A DNA stretch of 64,000 nucleotides from Euphorbia lathyris (taxonomy: Eukaryota > Streptophyta > Magnoliopsida > Malpighiales > Euphorbiaceae). Under the pieces are notes generated by a model, which saw only the letters and a list, made by a program, of their open reading frames with translations, did not search any database and had not been told where the DNA came from. The stretch is taken from contig NC_088915.1 in NCBI RefSeq assembly GCF_963576675.1, positions 41,507,501 through 41,571,500 on the forward strand, read 5' to 3'. Positions within the stretch are counted from its first letter, which is position 1, and the number at the start of each line of letters is the position of its first letter. Positions 21,327-34,600 of this stretch are shown here, in pieces. Position numbers and translations under genes: made by a program.

Positions 21327-24265
21327 CTAGTTGTCGTCATCGAGGTTCTCGGGTTTCTCATAAGCTTTGGAGGTACCGGGCTCATCCACCACTCCCGCAG
21401 TTGCTTCAATAGTAACGACCTGCTCCTCGGCATTCAAATCTAACATCATAATCTCCTCGACGAAGCAGCTTGCCTTTCCTTTGCCCCAGTCAGTCACATC
21501 ATTGAAGATCTCAAAACCTGGCAGAATCTTTCCTTCGGCGCTAACAGCCACTTCCGACTCATCATCAGACTCATCCCAGATGTTGATCGGAACCCTTTGA
21601 TTGATACCTTCCTCGTCGGAGGAACTTCCCCAAATGTCCACGACCATCAGATCCATTATGTGAGGGACATTCGGATTTATGTAGGAAGGATCCGACGATC
21701 CATACCGAGCCCAGCCTATCAGTTCTTCATAGTCCTTGAGGAACACTCCATTCATTCTTCTAGCCACGAGTGGAATAGCACCCTTCCGGATGCACATGAG
21801 TTGCTCCTGATCACTCAAGTTGACCCGACACGAGGCATACTTGAACCTCCATCTTCTAGCATAATCCACGAATGCTTCCTCGGGAAGTTGCTTGATCCTT
21901 TCTAAATCTTCCAACGACCCTGTCCACGGAATGTACATCTCATACCTCTGCACAAAGGCCTCCATGAGGGATCCCCAGTCCCCTTTTGTCTTTACCGAGA
22001 GCATTCGGTGCCATATCAAAGCTTCTCCTATGAGTGTCTTTGGAAAATGCTGGACTAACTCACTTCGGTAGAGTCCCGCGTCAAACATGTAGGCACGGAA
22101 ACGGTTTATGTGACCAATGGGGTTCTCATCTCCCTTATACTTAGACATGGCTGTTACTGCTTTAGGTGTCTCCTCTTCGGGTAATGTAGGCATTTCCTCT
22201 GGACATTCCCATGCGGCGTATTTCTTGATGAATCTCTTAGTCATTTTTGCCCAATCTGCTTTAACGTACATTGGAAGAGACATGTACCATACTAGTGACT
22301 CTCCCGCCAATGAGTTGCAGAACAAGCTCGTAATCTCCTCCTCTTTGAAGCCTAGAGGGCCCATAGCCGACAGATAAAAATGTAAGTGCTCCATGGGGTC
22401 CTTCCCTTCATTATACTTGCTGACAGTCGGAAACGGACGTTTGATAGGCCCAATTTGCATCGCGCTATATTCCCCTGCCTGTATTTTGTCTCTTCGATAC
22501 TTCATCAAGAACAATCATGCTTAGTCGCGTCAGGTAGCGATTGAAACCACTTCAAAGGTTCACCCACCAGCGAAAGATGGAACCATGGAGCGACTTCTTC
22601 CACTTTGTATGGCTCTCCAAACATAGCACACACGTATCCATACAAATGAGCTTCGGGGTCTTCTACCCTACTAAACAATTTCAACACAGGCACGATCCTC
22701 CGAGATGAGACTTCCTCGGTCTCCTCGGTTTCAGTTCTATCATCCATCACTTCTTCCGTTGGCTCCTCTTCCAAAGCCGACACATACAAACCATTTCCCA
22801 CATTATTCTTCTCATCGGAGTCCAACAACTCCTCCTTGTCCTCCCCGAAGGGTTCCATCACTGCACTTTCTTTCAGACCGACTCCGATCATGCTCACCCT
22901 ATGATTAGGCAATGGATTACGCCTAGTGGAAGGGTTTGCTGACGACGGATCAGCTATCTTCTTCTCCTCAATCAAATCTTGGATCTCGTGCTTCAACCTC
23001 TCACAGTTCTCAATAGTATGCCCATAACTGCTGTGGAATTCGCAGTATCCCCTAGCTTGTATCTGCAGGGAAGGTGGAACTTTGTTATAAGGAGTAAGAG
23101 CTTTCAGCAATCCCTTTTTCTGCAATCATTCGAAAACTTTTGCGTAGGTTTGATCGAATTTGGCGAACTGCCTCTTTTCGATAGCATTAAGATCAAGCAC
23201 TTTCACTACTGCAGATTCTGCACTCGCACTTGGCCCTCCGGCACTATATCTAGACTTCGTCCACTTGGTATAAGCTTTCTTTGGTTCTCCGTCCCCCTCA
23301 ACTGTCAAGGCGCAGCTATACATTTGGTTGAAATCGGTAAAAGGCATGTACCGCAGCTCATTCTTAATATACGGCAAGGTGTTACCGACTACCATTTGGA
23401 TCTGATCCTGCTCAAGCGGCTTCTGCTTTATAACTGCGGCTTTGGCCCTCCATCTCCTCACAAAATCGGAGAAAGATTCCCCAGTCTGTTGCTTAGTGCT
23501 CTCAAGCTCCTTCAAAGTGACCTCAAGCATGGTGTTGAAGCTATACTGTGCGATGAATGACTTCGCTAACTCTTTCCAATCCCTCTTCATCACCATCGGC
23601 AATGCATGAAACCATGTGAGGGAAGCCCCCTCAAGATAGGTGTTAAACAGCCCCAGGACTTGATCCTCAGTCAGGATCGTGTGCTTCATTACAGCAACAT
23701 ACTGATTCATGTGAGCAGTGGGATCTCCAATTCCATCGAACTTTTTCATGTCAGGGAGCCGGAATTTCAAAGGCAAAGCCGTTGCCGATAAACAATTCTT
23801 CAAGTTATAAAAGTCCTGAATCCCGGAACTTCCCCCACGTAGATCATGCACCTCCTGAGTGATGTGTTGCTTCCACTCCTCCTCCTTAGCTTTCTCTTTC
23901 TCCAGCTATTTCCGGATATAATCCTGATAGTCATCCTCATTCCCAAAGCGAGGTCCATCGTTCACCTCATTCTCAGCGTGCTTACTGCCACTCTTGTTGT
24001 CCTTCAATGCCAACTCAGCTATCTGGGCCACTATCGCGGGTAACTGCTCATTAATGTTGTTTACAGAGTTTTCCAATCCGGCCACTTTTTCGTCGGTCGC
24101 AGACATACTGACGGAAGAATGAGTATACCCAGATGAAGACGAATCAGAAGCCACAATTGCCGATTCGGAACTGTCAATCTGTAACTGGTCAAACTGCCTA
24201 ACTAGCCGACTGCTCTCTCGGTACCACAACCGCTTAATGATGACATCTGCGCGAACGGTATCCAT
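21327..24265 (-). pseudogene. Tat gag region with four capsid-like modules, no visible protease
   Basis: Read from 24265, a leader part (to a TAG at 23903-23905) is followed by a full retrotransposon gag domain, with DPTAHM and LEGASLTWFHAL. A Tat-type zinc-binding motif (CEFHSSYGHTIENC) comes next, then a second module (DPEAHL, LVGEPLKWFQSL; about 22684-22520), a third (DPMEHL, LAGESLVWYMSL; about 22430-22250) and a fourth (NPIGHI, LIGEALIWHRML; about 22160-21750). The first and fourth also have the C-terminal half (FVRRWR / YARRWR). A TGA at 23123-23125, and a frame change at about 22505-22514, interrupt it. I find no D-(S/T/N)-G protease signature between the zinc motif and RT. The final acidic segment before RT is unassigned. 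Confidence 0.8.
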
Positions 24266-26180
24266 TAGTATGTATGCATGATTTTATATTCATGATTCGT
24301 GGTGTGTGCGTTTATTATTTACGGATATATAAGATAAGAAGAACAAACGTTAGTCTAATTACACGTATCACAGCATCTCTCTTCCACCCTTATTCCTCCA
24401 GACACTCGATGGTCCAAGTCTCTTTCCTAGGATTTTGGTTTGGGGCTCACATTGCGGTCCAGGGGACGCGTGATACCATCGATTATTGCGGAAAAGTAAA
24501 TCATCCATCAGACAACACAGTTCGTTTTAACGTATTAGCGTTCAGTGACTAAGATATCGACCAAATGGATTGTCCTTTCGGGATAACTCGTCTTTTGTCA
24601 TTTTGCGAGATGCATTAGTTCGGGTTTTGACTCCCTTTGAGCGCATCTCGGTTTTTAGATGAGGTACGAGTTATTCTTTCAGTCCAACCGTTCGTTATTG
24701 ACAATGACTCGTTCCCTTTTATTCGCGTGGGTTCGTGTCTCGATTTTTGGATTACGATGGGATCTTTTGGATCTATCGAGAGACGTAACCACGTGTTCAT
24801 TCAGTGATTAAAGCACTTTTCATTTTGGGGAACGGACTCATCGCGTAACGTGTTTGTTTTTAGCGTTAAGAATCCGTTTGCTCGTTTTTGGCTACGTAAA
24901 AAGACGGCGAGTCTTATTTGAGCGCACGATAATCTTTCGGCTAACAACAACTCTTTATTCCTTCCAATCTACGGGATATATCACCTTAGTGTGGTTATAG
25001 AAAATCAACGTTTCGTTGAATCGCATGTTTATTCGAAGCAGGGATATTACCGTTCTTTTTCAGTTAGGCTCGAGTTTAAGCAAACATGCATATCGGGCCA
25101 TATTTCTTGTAGTTTTGGTAATGGTCGAAATGATCGAGTCGTTAGTCAAACCCACAGTCTCGTCCATATGGCGCAATTATGTGGTTTAGCTTAATTCGGC
25201 TTTGTGATTTTAAACGGCATACATACCGGTTCGAGACACGTATTTAACGAAATTGGTTCATTTTCTTTAACTACCCTCGGGATGGATATACATCGTAGAT
25301 ACATAATGACTTTGGTCGTTTGTTTATTTTTGCTTTCCTTTTATTTTCTTAGTCACTTTTGCGGACACTTCCATTTCTCTCAAGAACAACACAAGGCATA
25401 ACGTAAGAGCTCGTCTTTTATTCGGAAGGGACGGGCCATGTTTGCGAAACTCTTTACGTTACAACGGGGTCATTCAAAATAGAAATGTTCTTTGTTTTCG
25501 TTTCGTCATAATCTCGTTTTATCCCAACCTATTTAAAGAATGTGAATAACGGCTACTGTTAATATAGTCTTTTGAATCGAGATATAACTATCCTTAATAC
25601 CAAACCAATTCATACTAATACGTGCTTACGTCATAGCACATTTCCTGAACATGTGCCTTCTTCGGGACACGGAAAGGGACCAGGCGGGTCGCACAAGTTC
25701 ATTCATACGAGATGACTAAGTCGTCTTTAGTTCGAATCGTTTCAATGTTTTGAGGGTAGTTTGTATATCGGTTTAAGAGTATATATTAACATATCGTTTC
25801 ATTTCCTTTACATATTTTAGGATTAGACACGTATCATGGCAATTTGAAAACACGAACTGATTCATTCATCACATAAAAAATGGTAACGGGTAATCCTATG
25901 GCAACTTCTAAGGCTACTATATGCTGACACGGCTGATCGCGGGACCTCACAGGACCGCACAAATTCGCCCCTAACGAATGGATGGGGACCCTTTGGCGCC
26001 TTACTGTAAGGGGGAACTTACACTAGCCTCTTTCGAGCGACGAATGGACTCTCGCTAGAGGTTTCGCGGAAATTACCCAAAAGGTTTGCAATAATGCTTA
26101 TGAATGCATACGAAAAGAAATAATACGATCCGTCCCCGTTAAGGGCTTAATACACGCCTTCCGGAATCAAATTTCTCGCT
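24266..26180 (-). other. 5' leader of the Tat element
   Basis: About 1.9 kb between primer site and gag. Some Ogre elements have an extra ORF here, but I see only short, unsupported frames and no repeat or domain. Nothing else recognised. Confidence 0.5.
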
Positions 26181-26198
26181 TCCCCAGCAGAGTCGCCA
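26181..26198 (-). promoter_or_regulatory. Primer binding site of the Tat element
   Basis: On the element strand the site reads TGGCGACTCTGCTGGGGA, two bases inside the 5' LTR. It begins with TGG as expected for the CCA end of a tRNA. The sequence is of the type I recall as tRNA-Arg-like in Ogre elements; the tRNA assignment is from memory. Confidence 0.7.
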
Positions 26199-26721
26199 CT
26201 TGTTAGACGAGGTGCCGCGGCCTAATCTCCCGGGCGGACCGGGGGGTGGACACCTCATGGCGACGTAAGCGGTGATTGGCGCCGAAAGCAACCAATCGTG
26301 GAATCAAGCTGCTCGGCAGGACCGGAGCTCGAAGTATGGAAGAGTCGCCACCCACGAATGGGAAAATGAACACCGATCCCTTGTGGGAGACCGGTGAGGG
26401 TTTGGGAAACTTAGGTACGAGCCGAGAATGCTAGCTCCTTTCCGGAGAAAGGCTACTAGGCACCCCGACATCGCCCGGTTATGAACCACCGGCCTCCTAC
26501 TCAGCGTGTTAGGCAATAACGGACTAATCGTATATTTCTTTAAGTTTAAAATTCATTTGAAACCTTTTCTTTCTCGTATTGAAACCGTTTTGAGCATATA
26601 TTATTGAAAGCCATTTTGGTAAAGAATCACCCATTTTGCATAAATTTATAAAGGAGAGAGGGGGAGAATGGAGAATTGATTTATTTTACAGTGTGTCTTA
26701 TGCTTCGATTCACATGTTAAC

Positions 26722-27231
26722 TGATACAGATTGAAAGCGATAAATGAAGGTTTTAATCGTAAACCTACAAAGATGTTCTTCTCTAGCTAGACTAGAAGGA
26801 TTGAATCCCGATAAACAAGGTATAAACCTTAATTCTCAAAGAGAAAGAGTATTTGATTGATAAAGTTGCCTTATCCTTACAAAATGAGGGTTTAAATACA
26901 ATCTCTAAATGATAAGTAAAGGACAGGAACTACCCCTATTAGGGTTACAATATGGTTAATAATAAAAGGGTAAGGTAGGTAATGCGCCCAGACAACTGGT
27001 ACAGAGGTGCAGGTACGGAGCGTCAGAGGTTGTTGGTGAATTCCTTTGGCAGGAAGTAAACTTGAGAGCCGCCCAATGTAGTTGTTGGTACGCCTCATGG
27101 CGTACGCCTAGATACGCCCCGCTCGCGTGTCCAGGGGATCCGCCCTCTTAGATACAACCTCTGTGGGAACGCCGAGAGGAGATCCGCCAAGGCGCGTGTT
27201 ATTATTGATCCCAGTTAGGATGTCCGCATCA
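26722..27231 (-). repeat. 3' LTR of the CRM-like element
   Basis: 510 bases starting TGATACAGATTG and ending CGCATCA on the plus strand. The polyprotein stop (TAG on the minus strand) lies at 27108-27110 inside it, so about 120 bases of LTR are coding. Confidence 0.95.
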
Positions 27232-30200
27232 TTCTCTCCTTCTTTTAAAGAATTCGGCACTGGCTTGTCTATGTTGTTCTCCAAAGGGCCATCTGACTTC
27301 CACGGGCTAAGGTCACGAACATTGAACGCCGGTGAGACTTTACCAAGCCAATTTGGCAAAGCTATGTGATAGGCATTGGCATTGATCTTCTTGGTGATCT
27401 TATATGGCCCGTACTTTCTCGGTCGAAGCTTGCTGCTTGTGGCGTTGGCGAGTCTCTCTTTTCCCAAGTGTACCATAACCTCATCTCCCACTTCGAACTG
27501 TAGGTCCCTGCGGTGCTCATCCGCCTTAGCTTTTAGTTTCTGGTTTCTCTCCTCAAGAGTCTCCTTCACCTCTTGGTGCATCTGGACATAGTCTTTGGCT
27601 AGCTGATTTGCAGTCACGTTTCCTTTGGGAAGATGGGCTATATCAAGGACGTGATTCGGGGTATTAGTGTATACCACCTCAAAGGGTGACTTCCCAGTTC
27701 CCGAGTGTACAGATCCATTGTAGGCGAACTCAGCTTGTGCTAAAACCACGTCCCACATCCTGGGCTTATCCTTACATTTGCTGCGCAGTAAGTTTCCCAG
27801 AGTCTGATTGACCACTTCTGTCTGTCCGTCTGTCTGAGGGTGGGCGGTGGTACTAAACTTCAGAGAAGTATCAAAAAGAGCCCACAAGGTCCGCCAGAAG
27901 TGACTCAGGAACTTTGTGTCACGGTCTGAGACAATGCTCTTTGGTACGCCATGTAGTCTGACAACCTCTTTGAAGAATAGCTTGGCAGTCGCTGAGGCGT
28001 CGTTAGTCTTACGGCATGGTATGAAGTGTGCCATTTTCGAAAACCGGTCAACAACCACAAAGATGGAATCCATGCCTCTCTGAGTTCTGGGTAACCCTAG
28101 GACAAAATCCATGGACAGATCCTCCCATATGGTTTCTGGTACAGGCAAGGCTAGCTGTAAGCCAGCATTTGTAGCATGTCCCTTGGCGGTCTGGCAGATA
28201 TAGCATCGTTCTACCAGGTACGCCACATCTCTTCTCATTTTGGGCCAGAAATAACGGGAACTCACTGCTGCATATGTCTTGTCTCGCCCAAAATGTCCCC
28301 CCAGGGATCCGCCATGTAGATCTCGGACCACCTTCTCGTGGATAGAAGTGCAGGGTAAACAAAGTTGGTTGCCCCTCATTAGATACTCATCCATCAAGTG
28401 ATACGCCCCATTCCCAGGTTGGTGCTGGCACTTCTCCCAGATACTTCCAAAGTCAGGATCCGCTAGGTACTCTCCTCTGATGTGTTCGAAACAATCGGTC
28501 TCCAGTTTGACTGTTTTTATTAGTGCAACCCTCCGACTCAAGGCGTCCGCCACTATGTTTTGTTTTCCCGCCTTATGGATGAGCTTATAGGGGAACTTAT
28601 CTATGAAGGCAGACCACCGGGCGTGCATGGCACTTCGAAGTTGCTTCTGACTTCCCAGGTATTTGAGAGCTTGATGGTCAGTGTAGAGGATGAACTCTTT
28701 TCCCACCAAGTAATGTTCCCATACTTTCAACGCCCTCACTACAGCATAAAACTCTTGATCATACGTTGCCCACCTTTGCCGTGCCTCACAGAGCTTCTCA
28801 CTGAAGTATGCAATGGGCCTCTTTTCTTGCATCAAGACACCACCAATCCCAATTCCACTAGCATCACACTCAACTTCAAACAGTTTGTCAAAATCGGGAT
28901 ACGCCAGCACTGGCGCTGTACTCAGCTTTTCCTTGATCAAGGCGAAGCTCTCTTCTTGGGCGTCCGCCCACTCGAACCCCTTTCCCTTCTTCAAACATTC
29001 CGTCAACGGGGCCACTATGGAACTGAAGTTCTTAATGAATCGGCGATAAAACGTTGCTAGCCCATGAAAACTCCTGATATCCCCCACGTTCCTCGGAGTA
29101 GGCCATTCTCAGATGGCTCTTACTTTCTCCCCATCAACTTGGATTCCACTCCCGCTGACCACGAATCCAAGGAAAACTAAGCTCTCCATGACAAAGTCAC
29201 ACTTCTTGGTGTTGGCGTATAGTTGGTGTTTCCTTAACAGGTCAAACACTGTCTGCAAGTGCTCTTCATGTTCCGCCAAGGTCTGGCTGTGGATCAAAAT
29301 GTCATCAAAATACACAACTACGAACTTCCCAATCACTAGGTGAAGCACCTGATTCATCAGTCTCATAAAAGTACTAGGGGCGTTGGTCATCCCAAAGGGC
29401 ATAACTAACCATTCATACAATCCATCTCTTGTCTTGAAGGCAGTCTTCCACTCATCCCCAGATCGGATTCGTATCTGATGATACCCACTCCTGAGATCAA
29501 TCTTGGAGAAGACTCGAGATCCGCCAAGTTGGTCCAACATGTCATCCAACCTTGGAATCGGGAACTTATACTTGATGGTGATCTTGTTAATAGCCCTACT
29601 GTCAACACACATCCGCCAAGACCCATCCTTCTTCGGTGTAAGTAAAGCTGGAACAGCGCAAGGACTCATACTCTCCCTAACGTATCCCATCTCGATGAGT
29701 TCCTCCACCTTTTGCCTCATGACATCATTCTCCTTTGGGCTCATTCGATAATGTGGGAGGCTTGGCAAACTAGCCCCAGGCACCAGATCGATATGATGTT
29801 GGATATCTCTCAAAGGTGGTAGCCCACTCGGCAGTTCGTCGGGGAACAGATCTTGATACTCGCCAAGTAGGCGGGTCACTTCATTCGGCATCTCTCCTTC
29901 GCCCCTTCGGGCGGCCTCGTGATTCGCCTTAACCATCACCACATACACCATCTGGCTCTCCTCACATTCGCTGACGAACGATTTGTGTGTAGGACAGACT
30001 ACCAAGGTAGACTTCTCATCGGCCTTTGGCTCTCTCACCATTGGTGTAAGGACAAACTTCACCCCATTCTTCACAAATCTGTAAGTGTTCTCTCTTCCGG
30101 CATAGGTGGCGTTGTTATCAAACTGCCAGGGTCGGCCCAACAATAGGTGGTATGCGTCCATGTCGATCACATCACAACAGACTTCATCATAATAGTTACC

Positions 30201-31845
30201 AATCTCAATAGGTACCTTGCATCTCTGGGTCACCCTCAACTCGCCCACGTTCTTGATCCATCCCACCCTGTAGGGATCAGGGTGCGCCTCTGCTAACAAT
30301 CCAAACTTCCGAACGGCGCTGCTACTCACAATGTTCTCTTGGCTCCCACTATCTATTATCACATTACATCGCCCACCTTTCACAAGACAGTGGGTCCTGA
30401 ATAGTCGGTGCCTCTGATCTCCCTTTATTCGGCTGGAGACTAACAAACGTCGTACCACATGAATGGCGTATCTCTCTTCACCCGCCTCATCATCATCTTC
30501 TCCCAAGGGTTCACAAAATACTTCATCCTCTTCGTCATAGTCATCTTCATACCTCTCCACCACGTTGGCGCTCTTCCTCCTAGGACACTCGTTGGATCTA
30601 TGGCCTGGCTCATTACACCGAAAACATTTGAAAGGTGCTGGCCTTGCATATGGATTGTTGCCCTTGGGTGGTATAGGTGCTTCCCTGTATGGTCTAGTAT
30701 CTCCAACGGATCCTCTTCCCACACTGTTGACTTTGGCCCCACTGGCACTCGCCACCTGCTTGCCTTTGTCATAAGACTTCATGTTATCTCTTCCTCCAGG
30801 CGTATACTCAGTAGTGGCGGATCTCCTGGATCTCCCGGTCAGTTGGGATTCAGCCTTGAGGGCTAAATTCCTAGCATCTTGTACTCGCACCACCATCTGT
30901 GTGCCAATTCGATCCTGGATGTTGTATCTCAACCTTTCTAGATACCTAGAGGTCTTTTGGCTTTTAGTCTCAGACAAAGTTGGCTCTCGCCGAAAGCCTC
31001 AAGAACTCTGAAGTATACTTATGGACACTTCGGGTCCCTTGAGAACATCCCCTGTAGGAGCTGTAAATATACTGCTCATAATCTGGCGGTAAGAACCGCT
31101 CCCTCAACATCGCCTTCATCCGTAGCCAAGATCTAATCGGATCTCTGCCCCCTCTTCTTCTTTCTTCCATCATCTGATCCCACCAAACTGATGCGCCACC
31201 CTTCAGGCGATATGCCACCAGTCTAACTTTCCTCTCATCAGGAATACCCGCATACTCAAAGAAACGTTCAACTTCCGATAACCAATCTAAGAACCCCTCT
31301 ATATCCAATTCGCCTCCAAAAGACGGTAAGTCTATTTTTAGCTTAAAGGCATCATCTCTATCAAAGTTCCCTAGATCTGGTTCTGCCCTAGCAATACCCA
31401 CACGTCTGTCGTCAATCGGGCCACCATTCCTCACATTTCTAAAGGCACCATTATCCCCAATATCCTCAAAATCATCACTATCACTATCAGCGTTATGTAC
31501 AAGGACAAAGTTGGGTCTTCTTACCTCAGGATCCCAAGGACCCATTCGTGGAAGTGGGACATTTGCCAATGGTAGTCGAGGTGGCGTGGGTTGCCTTTGG
31601 GGTCATGGTTCAAAGACTCCTTCCCTCCTCTGGTCGGACTCCCCGACGGCTGGTCTGACCACTGCACGGATCTCCAATCTGAGGTTTTCCAGGGAAGCAG
31701 TTAGCTCCTGGAACCATTGGTCGTTTTGTTTCTGCCGCTCAAGGCTGGCCTGGATTTGTTCCGCGAGGTGCTCTCTCAGCTCCTTATATCTCCGGTCACT
31801 GGTTTCCATGGAATCTTGCGGTTGTCGGGGTTGAACCATTGCCAA
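27108..31845 (-). pseudogene. CRM-like element gag-pol polyprotein
   Basis: One long gag-pol frame. Gag (from 31845) has a coiled N-terminus and the retrotransposon gag domain (about 31350-30900). A CCHC zinc knuckle (CFRCNEPGHRSNEC) follows, then protease with DSGS, RT with YFDD, RNase H with CDASG, and integrase with an HHCC finger and DRFSK, SDRDTKF and [10 protein letters not shown] around the catalytic D, D and E. The C-terminus has GPYKI and FNVRDLSPW and no clear canonical chromodomain, then a tail encoded in the LTR. Breaks: TGA at about 31603-31605, a one-base change near 30975 at the gag/zinc border, and TGA at about 29106-29108 in the RT/RNase H part. Otherwise well preserved. Confidence 0.9.
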
Positions 31846-31870
31846 AAGAAGTTTCGGGTCAGGAAACGAT

Positions 31871-31884
31871 TGGCTCTGATACCA
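31871..31884 (-). promoter_or_regulatory. Primer binding site of the CRM-like element
   Basis: TGGTATCAGAGCCA on the element strand, two bases from the 5' LTR. It is complementary to the 3' end of plant initiator tRNA-Met, the standard primer of many copia and gypsy elements. Confidence 0.9.
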
Positions 31885-31886
31885 AC

Positions 31887-32396
31887 TGATACAGATTGAA
31901 AGCGATAAATGAAGGTTTTAATCGTAAACCTACAAAGATGTTCTTCTCTAGCTAGACTAGAAGGATTGAATCCCGATAAACAAGGTATAAACCTTAATTC
32001 TCAAAGAGAAAGAGTATTTGATTGATAAAGTTGCCTTATCCTTACAAAATGAGGGTTTAAATACAATCTCTAAATGATAAGTAAAGGACAGGAACTACCC
32101 CTATTAGGGTTACAATATGGTTAATAATAAAAGGGTAAGGTAGGTAATGCGCCCAGACAACTGGTACAGAGGTGCAGGTACGAAGCGTCAGAGGTTGTTG
32201 GTGAATTCCTTTGGCAGGAAGTAAACTTGAGAGCCGCCCAGTGTAGTTGTTGGTACGCCTCATGGCGTACGCCTAGATCCGCCCCGCTCGCGTGTCCAGG
32301 GGATCCGCCCTCTTAGATACAACCTCTGTGGGAACGCCGAGAGGAGATCCGCCAAGGCGCGTGTTATTATTGATCCTAGTTAGGATGCCCGCATCA
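31887..32396 (-). repeat. 5' LTR of the CRM-like element
   Basis: 510 bases, same ends and length as the copy at 26722-27231, with about five differences, all in the last 240 bases. Confidence 0.95.
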
Positions 32397-33405
32397 TTAA
32401 CTCTACACTAAACTCACTCCCCGAAAACGAGTTTATTTACTTGGTTCGTACCTTAATCGCCGTTGGAACGATTTAGGTACGTTTCAAAACCCCGTTTATT
32501 TATGTGGCCTCTACTCGAACCGCCGTTAGAACGACTCGAGCGTTTGAAGACGTGGAATAAAGAATTTTAACCCGAAAACGTGGTTAGGCATACAAGTCAA
32601 TTTACTTTGTACAAATCATTTAAGAAAACGATTCAAAACTCTATTATTTACGATTAAAATCTATTTTAATTACAAGGTTCGCTTAATCCGTCGTTGGAAC
32701 GGACTAAGGTTTTAAAACATGATGTTTTAAGAAATGGTTTAAAAATGTCAAGAAAACGTTATTTACACTTTAGGAATATCTAGAAAACTTTAAGTTTAAA
32801 TAAGCAAATTAAACTCTCTTTTTGTGATTTTACTTTCCCCTTTTCACTCAATTAACCTTTAACATTATCATAATTACAACAATAAACCAATTAAACCAAA
32901 ATTCACCAAGTAAAACACATTTGGAATATATACATATATACAAGAATAAAATAGAAATACATATATACATAGTTTTATCTAAAAATAGGGATATATCTAT
33001 AGATGAAAATAAGTAAGAAATATTATATGATATAACAAAGAAAGTGAAAAAGAATACTAAATATAATACCTTTTTATTCTAATTCAAAATATGTAAAAAC
33101 AATGAACCAAGTTTATAAATGGGAAGAATAACATTTAATCTCCAAAATAGTTTTACCCAATGATAACTAACATAATTCAAATGAGCCAAAAACCATATAT
33201 ATATATACATATATACTACTTTATAATATTAAATCCAAACGAATTAAATTTCAACATGAAATAAATAAATATATAGTACATAATAAATAGTTATAGGATT
33301 AAAAAATAATTGTTATAAACATATTACACAATAATATACATATATATACAAGTAGAAATGTCAAAAAGTGGGGAAAGGAGGGTAAAAATGGTGATTTTCG
33401 GTTTC

Positions 33406-33444
33406 CAGCAGATTACCGACGGAAAATCCGTCGCCAATCTGCTG
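33406..33444. other. 39-base hairpin in Tat LTR (right copy)
   Basis: Second copy of the hairpin at 11344-11382, with the same arms and loop. Confidence 0.75.
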
Positions 33445-34120
33445 TTAGTGACAGAAAACGTAGAATTACAGCAGCACTCCAAAACTTTCCAGATTTGTTC
33501 AAAAGCTTTAAATTAAATCTAATTCAATCGTTTTGGATCTCCGAACTACCAAAAATGGATCATAGTCTATAACGGAGTTTCCTAAAACGACGTTTTTATT
33601 TTAAAACGTTATTCGGAAATATCTTTTCAAAACTTATAATTACAACGTTTTTAATACCCGAACTACCTTTTAATCGGATCATGGTTCGTATTGGGATATT
33701 AAAACGAGGTTTTTTATTTTAAAACAAAACCGAATTTTTATTTAACACGGGATAAATAAATACGAAGAATTAAATAAAACGCGATAAATAAATGAATAAC
33801 TAAATAAATAAAATTATAACATAAAGATAAATAAAGAAAATAAAATAAATGAAATAAATAAAACGAGTCTAGTCCTCGGATAATACCTCAAGTTCGGTAT
33901 TGACGGTTGAAGTCGGTTGATTCCACGAATCGTGCTTTTCCGGTGTTTTTGTGTTTTTGGTAAAATTTTAACTTTTAGGAAATTTGGAATTTTTAGGAAA
34001 AAAAAAGTTTTTTCCCAAAAAAAAGATTTTCTCTCTCTAAAAATGTTTAGAGTGAGAAGCTCCTCCCCAAAAAGTCCTCTTGAAATGCATGGGGATCCAT
34101 GCCTTATATAGGCAAACGGA

Positions 34121-34600
34121 TCCCCGGAACTTTGGGCGACGCCCGAAGAAAATTGGGCGTCGCCCAAAGTCAGTTGGGCGAACGCCCAAGCTAGTTGGGC
34201 GAACGCCCAACATGGTTGGGCGAACGCCCAACATGGTTGGGCGAACGCCCAACTATTGTTGGGCATACGCCCAACTTTAGTTGGGCGCTCGCCCAACCAG
34301 CGTTGGGCGCGCGCGCCCAACTGACGTTGGGCGTTCGCCCAACAATCGTCGGGCGTCCGCCCAATGTCGATGGGCGCTCGCCCAGCGGCTGCCGGGCGCG
34401 CCCGCCCAGCAGCCGTCGGGCGTGCGCCCGCGCTGTCGGGCGTGCGCGCCCCACGGTCGTCGAGCGCGCGCTCCGCGCTGCCGGGCATGCGCGCCCAACG
34501 GACGTCGAGCGTGCGCCCCGCACTGCCGGGCGCGCGTCCAACTGCCGTCGGACACGCGTCGGCTGCCGCTAGGCGCTCGCACCACGTCGCTGAGCACTCG
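34121..34600. repeat. Array of palindromic GGGCG/CGCCC units (right LTR)
   Basis: Counterpart of 12657-13105. It contains units not in the left array (for example one centred on GCGCCCGCCC near 34395-34410) and lacks others, so unit gain or loss has occurred since insertion. Confidence 0.88.

Larger units (their letters stand above)
26722..32396 (-). mobile_element. Complete Ty3/gypsy element inside the Tat LTR, CRM-like
   Basis: 5675 bases, 510-bp LTRs, TG...CA ends and a perfect target duplication TTAAC at 26717-26721 and 32397-32401. The primer site TGGTATCAGAGCCA at 31871-31884 fits initiator tRNA-Met, and a purine tract lies at 27232-27246. By eye the two LTRs differ at about 5 of 510 positions, so it is young and is the last insertion in this stack. 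Its polyprotein frame runs into the 3' LTR, a feature described for group A CRM (centromeric) elements; together with the integrase tail this makes CRM plausible but not proven. Confidence 0.92.

Noticed and set aside
21327..22514. A host gene distinct from gag upstream of Tat pol
   Set aside because: The two gag-like cores and the shared frame with pol (only a TAG between) place it in the element's gag region.
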